Positions 25,783-33,973 of a DNA stretch of 64,000 bases are shown here, piece after piece. Every line of letters starts with the position of its first letter. Position 1 is the first letter of the stretch. The DNA lies in the NCBI GenBank assembly GCA_040220895.1, contig JAVJVY010000019.1, positions 248,001 through 312,000 of the forward strand, given 5' to 3'. Made by a program: the position numbers and the translations under genes. Under the pieces are notes generated by a model. The model did no database searches, was not told where the DNA came from, and saw only the letters and a program-made list of their open reading frames with translations. The DNA is from UBA11591 sp040220895 (GTDB taxonomy: Bacteria > Bacteroidota > Bacteroidia > Flavobacteriales_E > Vicingaceae).

Positions 25783-26708
25783 CCAATTCCAGATGTATTC
25801 AGGTTACCTAAGGTTAGGGTGATCCAGGTCTTCATTTCGGGATCTTCTCGGTTAGAGAGGCCTCCGAGGTATTGCATATGGACGTTGTAAATCGACAAAG
25901 AGGTCGATTTCACGGCTATTTTGCCGATTTTTTGAACGTCTACACCGATGATGCTTCGCTTTGGATCAAAGTCAATTTCCTCGGGGAATATTGAATCTAT
26001 TCCATCTTGAACCTTGTATTCTTCAAATTCTTTAATTCTTCTGATTTCACCTATAGAAAGAATCTGAAGGTTTTCTAGACCACTCATATTTAGCATAAAC
26101 CAATTGTAGGTGTTCTCGTCAATTAAAAACCTATTCAATTCATCCTTGCTCAGTATCCTGTTGCAATTGATGATACAAGGTCCATAGAAGTTATTGTCGA
26201 ACTGATAGATCTGATCGTGGGTTAAAGCGTATCTCAAATTCAAGGGCCCTACCAACTTTCTCAGTTTCGGATAAAACTGGTAGGAGTTATAATATCGAAC
26301 AAACAACTCAAAATGTATGGCAAATACAACCGCGTGCAAGGGAGTTTCGAAAATTTGAAATCCACCGTCTCCTGAATCAATGAACTTTTTCTCGAACTCT
26401 TCCATCTTGTGAAACTGGAAGATAAATCCGGCTTTTTCTGCACAGAGCCTGGCGGCTTCACGATAGATCAATTTGAATAGAAATGGAACAATGGTTTGTT
26501 CCAACGAATGGTATTGACTGTATTGGTAGATGTCCACCCCCAAAACAGTCTTTGTGCCAAAATCTTTAAAGCGGGTTGTATCCTGAAGCAAGCTGCGCAA
26601 CTTGGTGTCATCAGGTACCGCTGCTTTTTCGGAGTAAAGTGCGCGCCGATCCAATTTATTCAGTGACGCTATCAATTTTTCATATGTAAACTTCTGGATG
26701 TCCTTCAT
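25779..26708 (-). CDS. Uncharacterised protein with a class III nucleotidyl cyclase-like domain
   Basis: 309 residues, no signal peptide or membrane segment. I do not recognise a named family, but residues 53-200 follow the class III cyclase order. VLGVDIYQYSQ carries a first metal-type Asp (D59). IDSGDGGFQIF carries G113-D114-G115, as in the cyclase GDG hairpin. HAVVFAIHFE follows, as after GDG in cyclases. LRYALTHDQIYQF resembles the GIHxG strand. YGPCIINCNRI retains the Arg (R184), but the Asn is shifted by one. Activity may be lost or altered. The C-terminal 60 residues are beta-rich. The start overlaps the ccmF stop by 4 bp (ATGA), so it is translated from the Ccm operon. Confidence 0.6.
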   Translation of the reverse strand: MKDIQKFTYEKLIASLNKLDRRALYSEKAAVPDDTKLRSLLQDTTRFKDFGTKTVLGVDIYQYSQYHSLEQTIVPFLFKLIYREAARLCAEKAGFIFQFHKMEEFEKKFIDSGDGGFQIFETPLHAVVFAIHFELFVRYYNSYQFYPKLRKLVGPLNLRYALTHDQIYQFDNNFYGPCIINCNRILSKDELNRFLIDENTYNWFMLNMSGLENLQILSIGEIRRIKEFEEYKVQDGIDSIFPEEIDFDPKRSIIGVDVQKIGKIAVKSTSLSIYNVHMQYLGGLSNREDPEMKTWITLTLGNLNTSGIG

Positions 26709-29119
26709 TTACTCCTATTTCTTGAAATTCTATTATAGATGGAAAGTGCTATGCCGAGAATCATGATAAGGCAACCGATCCATAGCACGTTAATGTAGGG
26801 AAATATAACTGCTTTCATGATAATGAAATCTTCTTTCTTGTTTTGATCCTTTTCATAGATAATCGTCATACTGCCATCTTCGGGGTTTACGTTCACAAGT
26901 GAAAGTCTAACGCCAAGTGCAGCGCTCTCTCCATGAATATAAAAAATACGATTATCCCGAATAACCAAAATGGGCTCTAACACGGTAATTTTACCGTGCA
27001 TGTCATCCATTGCGCATACCGCCTTAATGGCAATATCGCTGCCGGTCAGTTTTAGCGAATCACGGTCGACCTCGGTTGAAACTGTTCGCAATGTCATTAG
27101 GTATGGGGCGAAAACTTCGGAATCTCCTTTCGAGAGGACAAAGGTGTCAGCAACTTGGTAGTCGGCATTGTATTCTTCATCGAAATCCTGCTGATTGACA
27201 TAGGAAACGTAGGTAAACAAGTCCCTGTTCCAGAAATGTCGGGTGTCAGGTTCAGGAACGTTTCCCATCATTTTGTTCAACTGTATACGTGGGAACAAAC
27301 TGAAACCTTCTTTTTCCGCAGATTCCTTCTGTGAATAATTAACCTCATAAAACATATTGATGCCTTCTTTCTTTTTACCCGCATATGTTACGCGAAAATC
27401 ACCCATGGACAGCGTATCATTTTTATATAGTAAAATATTCTCCAGATTTGCATTTCCTTCTTCTCCCTTCATTCTTATATCAATGCCAGATGTATTGACG
27501 GAGATGGTTTCTTGCAATCCTGCCGAGAGCAAACTACCGAGTAAAACCAAGCCAAATCCTATGTGAGCTATAGAAGCACCGCCGTTTTTAATTTTCCCTT
27601 TCAAAATCCTTGTGAAGTAATCCAGGTTGGCAATGGCCGTTAAAAGAGAGGCAAAAAGCATGAAAATAAGAATGCCATTTGCTATCTGGAAAGAATATGC
27701 GATCAATACTGCGAGTATCAGCGCTATTGAACTGGAAAGGGCAATTTTCCTTATAAAGTCTTTGAAATCGGTCTTGCGGTACTTCAAGAACTGCGATAAG
27801 GCCATCAATAGAGCAATGATGATGGCGAAAGGTATTTGCCAAGAATTAAAATGTGCTACAGCATCAACTGGAGGGGCCATGTTGGTGCCAAAAATGGCAT
27901 TGATTACTGGGATCGAGGTCGTGAAGGTTATTTGAAAAGCAGCGATTACCATGACCAGTGCGCCTATAAACATCCAAAATTCACGGCTCATCAATACTTC
28001 CTCTTCCGCAGCACTTGGCAATTCCCTTGATCTAAATATCAAAATGCCCGCTGAAAATATTACATACAAAGCCATAAAAAATATCAGCTGTCCTGGCATC
28101 CCATCCGCAAAGGAGTGCACGGAGGTATCACCTAGAATGCCACTTCTTGTTAAATACGTGGAATAAAGAACCAAAAGGAAAGTGAGTATCGTGATGGCAT
28201 AGGTGGTCAACAATGAAGTTGGGCGGTCCTTTTTTTGATTGATCAGCATGAGGTGACCTGCCGCCACAAAAAACATCCAAGGGACCAAAGATGCATTTTC
28301 AACAGGATCCCAAGCCCAGAAACCGCCAAAACTCAAGGCCTCATAAGCCCAGGCTCCACCCATTAGTACTCCCGTGCCCAAGATCATTATTCCGAAATAG
28401 GCCCATGGCAATGTGGGTTTGAGCCAATCGTGGTAAGACCTTTTCCACAAAGAAGCTATAGCGAAACAAAAGGGAATCAATGTCGAGGCAAAACCCAGGA
28501 ACAAGGTAGGAGGGTGGATGGTCATCCAATAGTTCTGAAGCAATGGGTTTAGGCCGGTTCCTTCAATAAGATCAGTGTATGTCGGATTCTGAAAAATGGG
28601 TATGTTCATCATATCCGGGTTTTGTCGCAGAAGCAGAAAGGGATTACTCCCAATTTTAAGCCCCAGAACATAGACGCCCAATAGCATAGATCCCAATAAC
28701 ACCTGTACACTGGCAAACACGGCCATGACGGAGTTTTCCCATTTACCAGAGGTATGTATCAATATATTGCCCAATACCACATGCCAAAAAGTCCACAGTA
28801 AGAAACTTCCTTCTTGTCCTTCCCAGAAACAGGAAAAAATATAGCGAAGGGGTAAGTCTGTTGAGGAGTGTTGGTAGGCGTAATTATACTCGAAGTAATG
28901 ATTAAATATGATGTAAAAGAGGCTTGCAGTTATTCCGAGAATCGATATTGAGTGGATTCTAAAGAACCAGCGGCCCATGCTTCTCCATGACTGCTCCCCG
29001 CGTTTTTCAGCCAGAAAGTAAGACAGGCCGGCAAATAAGGCACAGACAAAAGCCGTGGCTACAAAAATATTCCCAATCTGACCGGGAACCAGGTGTTCAT
29101 TAAGGTATGTTATTTCCAT
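26705..29119 (-). CDS. ccmF: Cytochrome c maturation haem lyase subunit CcmF
   Basis: An 804-residue polytopic protein with about 14-15 membrane helices. The haem-handling WWD motif is at residues 265-282 (GGFWAWDPVENASLVPW). The family landmarks FWEGQEGSFLLW (98-109) and NPLLQNYWMTIHPPTLFLG (191-209) place it as CcmF, not CcsA. A periplasmic segment of about 200 residues precedes the last helix. CcmF transfers haem from CcmE to apocytochrome c. It is the fifth gene in ccmB-C-D-E-F, five bases after ccmE, and it overlaps the cyclase-like gene. Confidence 0.95.
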   Translation of the reverse strand: MEITYLNEHLVPGQIGNIFVATAFVCALFAGLSYFLAEKRGEQSWRSMGRWFFRIHSISILGITASLFYIIFNHYFEYNYAYQHSSTDLPLRYIFSCFWEGQEGSFLLWTFWHVVLGNILIHTSGKWENSVMAVFASVQVLLGSMLLGVYVLGLKIGSNPFLLLRQNPDMMNIPIFQNPTYTDLIEGTGLNPLLQNYWMTIHPPTLFLGFASTLIPFCFAIASLWKRSYHDWLKPTLPWAYFGIMILGTGVLMGGAWAYEALSFGGFWAWDPVENASLVPWMFFVAAGHLMLINQKKDRPTSLLTTYAITILTFLLVLYSTYLTRSGILGDTSVHSFADGMPGQLIFFMALYVIFSAGILIFRSRELPSAAEEEVLMSREFWMFIGALVMVIAAFQITFTTSIPVINAIFGTNMAPPVDAVAHFNSWQIPFAIIIALLMALSQFLKYRKTDFKDFIRKIALSSSIALILAVLIAYSFQIANGILIFMLFASLLTAIANLDYFTRILKGKIKNGGASIAHIGFGLVLLGSLLSAGLQETISVNTSGIDIRMKGEEGNANLENILLYKNDTLSMGDFRVTYAGKKKEGINMFYEVNYSQKESAEKEGFSLFPRIQLNKMMGNVPEPDTRHFWNRDLFTYVSYVNQQDFDEEYNADYQVADTFVLSKGDSEVFAPYLMTLRTVSTEVDRDSLKLTGSDIAIKAVCAMDDMHGKITVLEPILVIRDNRIFYIHGESAALGVRLSLVNVNPEDGSMTIIYEKDQNKKEDFIIMKAVIFPYINVLWIGCLIMILGIALSIYNRISRNRSK

Positions 29120-29124
29120 TCGAT

Positions 29125-29523
29125 TCAGCTATCGCTGGATTTTACCTCAATGTCATTTCCATTGTTGTATTTAGAAGGACACTTCATTAATATTTTTGAA
29201 GCGACAAAAGCACCCTCTTCATAGCGACCGGTGATAACCACCTGATCAGATCGCTCAAAATCCTGAGGTTTGTTCCCTTTGAATTTGACGATTTCCTCTT
29301 TGCCATGACCATCTACCAAATAGAACGAAAAGTAGGGACTTACTTCTGGATCATAGTTCATCTCTTTTTCGAGATTTAATTGACCCACAACCATAAAATC
29401 AGTGTTGGGATTTTGTGAAGCCTCCGTAAAATTGGAGTAGGTAGAAGAATCTGCGATGGTGCTAATAATAACACCTACTGAAACTGCAATTAAAAGAATA
29501 CCGACTATGTGAAGTTTTTTCAT
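29125..29523 (-). CDS. ccmE: Cytochrome c maturation haem chaperone CcmE, CxxxY type
   Basis: 132 residues: an N-terminal membrane anchor (about 5-23) and a beta-barrel OB-fold domain (VVGQLN, YFSFYLVDG, VKFKGNKPQDF, VVITGRYEEGAFVASKIL). The haem-attachment position is C115 in KCPSKY, giving CxxxY with Y119, instead of the HxxxY of classical CcmE. Cys-type CcmE proteins are known from archaea and some bacteria. It carries haem from CcmC to CcmF in the periplasm. Its start shares one base with the ccmD-like stop (TAATG). Confidence 0.9.
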   Translation of the reverse strand: MKKLHIVGILLIAVSVGVIISTIADSSTYSNFTEASQNPNTDFMVVGQLNLEKEMNYDPEVSPYFSFYLVDGHGKEEIVKFKGNKPQDFERSDQVVITGRYEEGAFVASKILMKCPSKYNNGNDIEVKSSDS

Positions 29524-29735
29524 TATTTCTTTGGCTTATTCTCCATTTTAGAAAGGCGCCGGTCAAGATAGAAGAGGTAACCAAAAAGACCTGCCATTAT
29601 TAGTCCAAGGACAATAACCACTACAAATATCTTCCCATTTTCCCTTAGTTCGTCGGCCATCCCTACTTCTTGAGAAAAAACATACGTGGCGTTAAAAAGT
29701 ATAAAAAGTAATGTTGAAATCAGGTTATATTTCAT
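29523..29735 (-). CDS. ccmD: CcmD-family small membrane protein
   Basis: 70 residues read from the ATG at 29735; the open frame extends upstream into ccmC in another frame and is not used. A signal-like hydrophobic start (MKYNLISTLLFILFNATYVF) is followed by a second helix (IFVVVIVLGLIMAGLFGYLF) and a basic tail (DRRLSKMENKPKK). This is the usual form of CcmD in Bacteroidota. It overlaps ccmC by 4 bp and ccmE by 1 bp. CcmD helps release haem-loaded CcmE from CcmC. Sequence conservation in CcmD is low, so the call rests on size, topology and position. Confidence 0.75.
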   Translation of the reverse strand: MKYNLISTLLFILFNATYVFSQEVGMADELRENGKIFVVVIVLGLIMAGLFGYLFYLDRRLSKMENKPKK

Positions 29736-30415
29736 TCTTCTTCTTTCATTTTTAGTCGTTGAACGCGAAGTTTCAACTGGTATATCCAATATCCTGTCAT
29801 AAGCCAACCCACAACCGCAGGGTAAAAGACCATGCGCATCTGACTGTCGAGATCATACTGGTTAAATCCGGGATTTCCACCTTTTCCGGGATGGAGGGAG
29901 TCTGTCATCCTGGGTAATATACCAATGAAAACAACCATCAGTACAAAGGCGAAAATATTGTAAACGGCAGAAAAACGAGCTCGTTTAATCTCATCTTCAA
30001 TGGAATTATGAAGAATAATGTAAGCAGTATAGGTAAGTATAGTGATGGCAGCTCCGTTTAAGTGAACATCATTGGTCCAGTAATCTCCCCAAGTAAATCG
30101 GGCCCAGATCATTCCTGTGACGATGCCAAGAAAACTAAATAGTAGACCAATGTTGACCGACTCTCTTGCTGCAACATCAAACTGAATGTTACCAGAAGAA
30201 AGGTACCGTAGCGATAAAATGAACGAGATCATAAAAAGGAAAATCATGGTCCACCACATAGGAACGTGGAAATACAAATTTCGAATGGTCTCGTGTAGAA
30301 TAGGAAGTCTGGGAACTTGAAATAAAAAGCCCGCTAAAACAGTATAAAGTACTAATAATGAGGCTAATAATTTCCAAAAAATTCCTTTCAAATCAGGGCT
30401 TTTTAATAGCGCCAA
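29732..30415 (-). CDS. ccmC: Haem exporter / haem-handling protein CcmC
   Basis: A 227-residue, six-helix membrane protein of the CcmC/CcsA haem-handling family. The tryptophan-rich periplasmic segment WARFTWGDYWTNDVHLNG (about residues 105-122) corresponds to the WWD domain, with conserved histidines in YFHVPMWW and further along. CcmC loads haem onto CcmE. It overlaps ccmB by 13 bp and ccmD by 4 bp. Confidence 0.92.
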   Translation of the reverse strand: MALLKSPDLKGIFWKLLASLLVLYTVLAGFLFQVPRLPILHETIRNLYFHVPMWWTMIFLFMISFILSLRYLSSGNIQFDVAARESVNIGLLFSFLGIVTGMIWARFTWGDYWTNDVHLNGAAITILTYTAYIILHNSIEDEIKRARFSAVYNIFAFVLMVVFIGILPRMTDSLHPGKGGNPGFNQYDLDSQMRMVFYPAVVGWLMTGYWIYQLKLRVQRLKMKEEE

Positions 30416-31062
30416 AGGTACGGAAATAATAGATAAGCAAGCGTTGCGGTAAGCAGGTTCAGAAGGCCAAGAGCCAAAACCATTGAGTAGTAATCTGCAG
30501 GTATTTCACTCAACATTGAAAGCCTCCCGGCTTTGATGGTTGTCAGTAAAACTGGCAAGAGCACAGGAAAACTCAATATGGCTAGAACCGTAGGACTGTT
30601 CTTGGTGGATGAGGAAAGGGCATTGTTCAGGGTGAGCACATTGGAAATAGCCCAAATTCCCAAGAGTACGACTACCAATGAGGGACCCTGATGAGGAATG
30701 CTGGTAGAAAAAATGGTCATTGTCGAGAACCATACGATCAATGCCAGGAAGGTAGAAAAAAACCATTGATACAGAAGTTTTGATATTATTACGCTTTGAG
30801 GGCTGGCCAGGGAATACAAGTAAATTCTGTTTTCACCGGCATCATTGATAAAGATTTTATTGGCGGCATTGGTCACGGCAAAAAGGGCGATGATCCAGAA
30901 CAGGCTATACCAATGTTGTGATTCTAAATTCGAAAATGAGAGGTAACAAACATAGACCGTAGAAAAAATATAAACAACAGTGCTGACAACGACGTTCTTA
31001 GAACGAAGATCCAATATGTAATCCTTGTAAATTAGGTGACGTATTTCTTTAACGTTATTCAA
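30403..31062 (-). CDS. ccmB: Haem exporter permease CcmB
   Basis: A 219-residue permease with six predicted helices and the family pattern IYKDYILDLRSKNVV at the N-terminus. The central FINDAGENRIYLYSLASPQSVIISKLLYQW segment matches CcmB. It is the first gene of the operon. CcmB normally works with the ATPase CcmA to release holo-CcmE, but no ccmA gene is beside it or elsewhere in this window. It is divergent from bshB1 across 103 bp. Confidence 0.88.
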   Translation of the reverse strand: MNNVKEIRHLIYKDYILDLRSKNVVVSTVVYIFSTVYVCYLSFSNLESQHWYSLFWIIALFAVTNAANKIFINDAGENRIYLYSLASPQSVIISKLLYQWFFSTFLALIVWFSTMTIFSTSIPHQGPSLVVVLLGIWAISNVLTLNNALSSSTKNSPTVLAILSFPVLLPVLLTTIKAGRLSMLSEIPADYYSMVLALGLLNLLTATLAYLLFPYLWRY

Positions 31063-31165
31063 TTCGCTTATAGAATGACTAATTTCGCTACCAAATTAAG
31101 AAGGATATATTAAAATGTGCATCGTCGGGTGGCGATTTACCGATGATTCTCCCTAACCCATATTC

Positions 31166-31897
31166 ATGATTCAAAGTAAAAATCTAACTGATATTCTTGC
31201 AATCGGCGCGCACCCGGACGACATAGAGTTAAGTTGCTCTGGTAGTCTGATAAAACATATTCAACAAGGAAAAAAGGTTTCGATGGTTGATTTGACCCGA
31301 GGTGAACTAGGCACACGGGGAAGTGCCCAACTTCGTATAGAAGAGGCCGAATTGGCGCGATCCATCATTGGCGCAGAAGATCGCCTCAATCTTGGTTTCA
31401 GGGATGGTTTCTTCAAAGTGGATGAAGAACACCTGCGTGAAGTGGTCAAGGTAATACGACTGAAGAAACCTGCCATTATTTTATGCAATGCCGTTGACGA
31501 TCGACATCCTGATCATGGAAAAGGCGCTGAATTGGTGAAACAAGCTTGTTTTTACTCGGGACTCATGAAATTCGAAACAAAGTGGGAGGGAAGTATGCAG
31601 GAAGTACATCGACCAAAGGCTCTTTACCATTACATCCAGTTCAAGTACATACGCCCCGATTTCCTGGTTGATATAACAGCGCAACATGAATTAAAGATGA
31701 AAGCTATCAAGGCTTTTTCTTCTCAGTTTTATGACCCAACATCGGACGAACCTGATACCTTGATTTCTTCGAAAGGTTTTCTTGATTTCATCGAAGCTAG
31801 GATGTTGGAATTTGGGCGCATTATAGGAGTAAAACACGCTGAAGGATTCACTGCCCAGCGAATACCTGGAGTTGAAGATCTATTTTCACTAACCTAA
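31166..31897 (+). CDS. bshB1: Bacillithiol biosynthesis deacetylase BshB1
   Basis: A 243-residue LmbE/PIG-L family zinc deacetylase. The metal site is H16-P17-D18-D19 (AIGAHPDDIE) with a second element in DDRHPDHGKG. DLTRGELGTRGS and LGFRDGFF are signature segments of BshB1. It deacetylates GlcNAc-malate to GlcN-malate, the second step in making bacillithiol, the low-molecular-weight thiol used by many Bacteroidota. Monocistronic, with a strong terminator. Confidence 0.93.
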   Translation: MIQSKNLTDILAIGAHPDDIELSCSGSLIKHIQQGKKVSMVDLTRGELGTRGSAQLRIEEAELARSIIGAEDRLNLGFRDGFFKVDEEHLREVVKVIRLKKPAIILCNAVDDRHPDHGKGAELVKQACFYSGLMKFETKWEGSMQEVHRPKALYHYIQFKYIRPDFLVDITAQHELKMKAIKAFSSQFYDPTSDEPDTLISSKGFLDFIEARMLEFGRIIGVKHAEGFTAQRIPGVEDLFSLT

Positions 31898-31953
31898 ACA
31901 ATCAAGAGGTTAAATTGAAAAGGGTCTTGTGTAAATTTTAGCAGATAATTCAA

Positions 31954-31984
31954 TAAAAAAGCCCCGATCTCTCGGGGCTTTTTA
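31954..31984. terminator. Bidirectional terminator after bshB1
   Basis: Stem GCCCCGA / TCGGGGC with a TCTC loop, flanked by A6 on the left and a T-rich run on the right. It lies between the convergent bshB1 gene and the BNR T9SS gene and can act in both directions. Confidence 0.85.
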
Positions 31985-32003
31985 TTTTGGTTATTTCTAC
32001 TGT

Positions 32004-33884
32004 CTATTTTAAGATCAACTTATCAGTAAGGATGCTTTCTCCAGCTTGAATGTTTACAAAGTACATTCCGGCTTGAAGTCCACTTAAGTCCATGCTGACA
32101 TTGTTTTTACCAACCTTAAGAGGCGTATTCTGATAGGTATAAACTACCTGACCGCTCAAGTTGGTCACATATACCTGAACCCTGACATCTTTGAAAACTT
32201 TGATCGTAAGGTCAACCTGACCTTCGGATGGATTTGGATACAGAGAAGTTTCTCCAACACTGCTGATAACTTTTTCGATACCTACATTGAGCGTTGTATC
32301 AACCTCCAGGTAAATTATATCATTGACTGTGGCCTGAGTTTGACGCGTGTAATTCTGAGGATTGGCAGGTCCGTTTATTTGAGGAACATAGACACTTGGA
32401 TGCCAGTCATGTTGGTAAATCAAGCGAATTTTACTGTCAGACCTGTCAATCAGATCCGGATACACACTCTCTGAAAGGTCTGGCTCACCGGGAGTTAAAT
32501 CAGTAGGTTCGCTCCAAGTGGTGCCACCGTCTTTTGATCGTACAATGTAAATATGACGCATGGCTGAAGTGAAGTCACTGGCCCAAACCGTATCTTCAGC
32601 AGCAGCAGAATAAACCACATAAACACTTCCATCTGCTCCAAGAGACATGTTTGGATACGACAACCATCCTCCTTGGAAATAATCACCAAGATTGGTAATG
32701 TCAACCACATTGTTCATGTTCTTGTCGACAAAATTTCCACAGGTACTTGGATTATCAGCTCCCATGGTTTCATTCCAGTAACCAAGGCTGTCAGTAAAGG
32801 GGGTCAGGAAAAATGATTCGTCGCCGTCTATATCGTTGTTTCGAACTTCAGACTGGCCCCAACTCAAATGAGCAGTTCCGTTACCATCGATCAAAATGGC
32901 ACCGGCGCCATCAGTGGTTAGGTGTCTGTGTGAACTATCACACATGTTATCGACCTCAAAGAAGTTTTTGTAAGGAAAATCATTGACAATGGTCTTAGTC
33001 CAGTTGTTACCATTGTCTGTTGATTTCATTAAAATTATGTCGTTCCACCTGTTGAATATAGCAAAAGCTACGGTGTTTCCACTTGCTGCGATGGCATAAG
33101 CATCAATGTCCATAGTGGATTTACCGAAAGTGGTTCTGCTTTGTCCGTAGGCTGCGGAGTCAATACCTGGAAGGATGACGTGCACCTTGTCGAAGGTCGA
33201 ACCTGCATCCTGAGACCGGTAATAAACGATGGATCGGTACATGTTTTGATTGCTCGCCCAGTCGGCTGTATCGGTAGCAGCGATAATGTGAAGAGTATTG
33301 CCGTCGGTACCTCCCATGGCAGAACGGCTCCATGTAAGTTTGTCACTTGATACGTCTTTTTGAGTCCAGGTTCCCGTTCCTATGGTACTGCGTTTGTTAA
33401 GTTTTAAGTTTTCAAGACCGGCGGTGGTATGGGAAACGATTAATTCTCCTCCGTTTCCGTCATAAAGCAACGATGCCCAGCCACAGCGTGCATCTTCAAT
33501 TCTTGGGTAATCCGGCGAAAGCGTCCAAGTATTGGTCATTGGGTCGCGATGTGAATAACCTGTGCCCCTGTCAGAAAAACTTGTGCTGTTCTCCTCACTC
33601 GCCGTCCAAGCAGCAGAAATATCACCGTTGCTGTTCATCACGATTCGGTCTTGAACCGCTGAATTGGATTGAAGGTCGTAATAGGTTGACCCGACGGTGA
33701 CACCGGCAGCCTTGCTGTTTCCGGCGGGTTTAGTGACCACTTTACCTTGCTGAGCATTGGGCACAACGGCGTCGGTGATCTCAATATTTTTTAATTCAAT
33801 GGGTGTGTTGTCAAGAACTTTGACCTGCGCGTTAAGACCATAGGCCATTGCACAAGACACCATAACGAGTAATACTCTTTTCAT
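32004..33884 (-). CDS. BNR-repeat (sialidase-like fold) protein with T9SS sorting domain
   Basis: A 626-residue secreted protein with a signal peptide ending AMAYGLNAQ. The body carries at least three Asp-box motifs of the BNR type (SQDAGSTFDKV, STDNGNNWTKT, SKDGGTTWSEP), predicting a six-bladed propeller. No catalytic Arg triad of true sialidases could be assigned. The C-terminal 80 residues are a Por sorting domain (SLYPNPSEGQVDLTI, VYVTNLSGQVVY, LQAGMYFVNIQAGE, ending LILK). Its promoter is unusually clear (TTG, 19 bp, TATATTTG). Likely an exported, surface-displayed binding protein or glycosidase-like protein. Confidence 0.83.
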   Translation of the reverse strand: MKRVLLVMVSCAMAYGLNAQVKVLDNTPIELKNIEITDAVVPNAQQGKVVTKPAGNSKAAGVTVGSTYYDLQSNSAVQDRIVMNSNGDISAAWTASEENSTSFSDRGTGYSHRDPMTNTWTLSPDYPRIEDARCGWASLLYDGNGGELIVSHTTAGLENLKLNKRSTIGTGTWTQKDVSSDKLTWSRSAMGGTDGNTLHIIAATDTADWASNQNMYRSIVYYRSQDAGSTFDKVHVILPGIDSAAYGQSRTTFGKSTMDIDAYAIAASGNTVAFAIFNRWNDIILMKSTDNGNNWTKTIVNDFPYKNFFEVDNMCDSSHRHLTTDGAGAILIDGNGTAHLSWGQSEVRNNDIDGDESFFLTPFTDSLGYWNETMGADNPSTCGNFVDKNMNNVVDITNLGDYFQGGWLSYPNMSLGADGSVYVVYSAAAEDTVWASDFTSAMRHIYIVRSKDGGTTWSEPTDLTPGEPDLSESVYPDLIDRSDSKIRLIYQHDWHPSVYVPQINGPANPQNYTRQTQATVNDIIYLEVDTTLNVGIEKVISSVGETSLYPNPSEGQVDLTIKVFKDVRVQVYVTNLSGQVVYTYQNTPLKVGKNNVSMDLSGLQAGMYFVNIQAGESILTDKLILK

Positions 33885-33914
33885 AAATCAGAAATGTTAG
33901 ACAGTTAGAAGAAG

Positions 33915-33944
33915 CAAATATAATTAAATGTATTGCTCTGTCAA
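33915..33944 (-). promoter_or_regulatory. Promoter of the BNR T9SS gene
   Basis: On the minus strand: TTG (33944-33942), 19-bp spacer, TATATTTG (33922-33915). This is a full match to the Bacteroidota housekeeping promoter, giving a leader of about 25 nt. Confidence 0.65.
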
Positions 33945-33973
33945 CCATCCATTAATTTGGTAATGGTCTTCGT

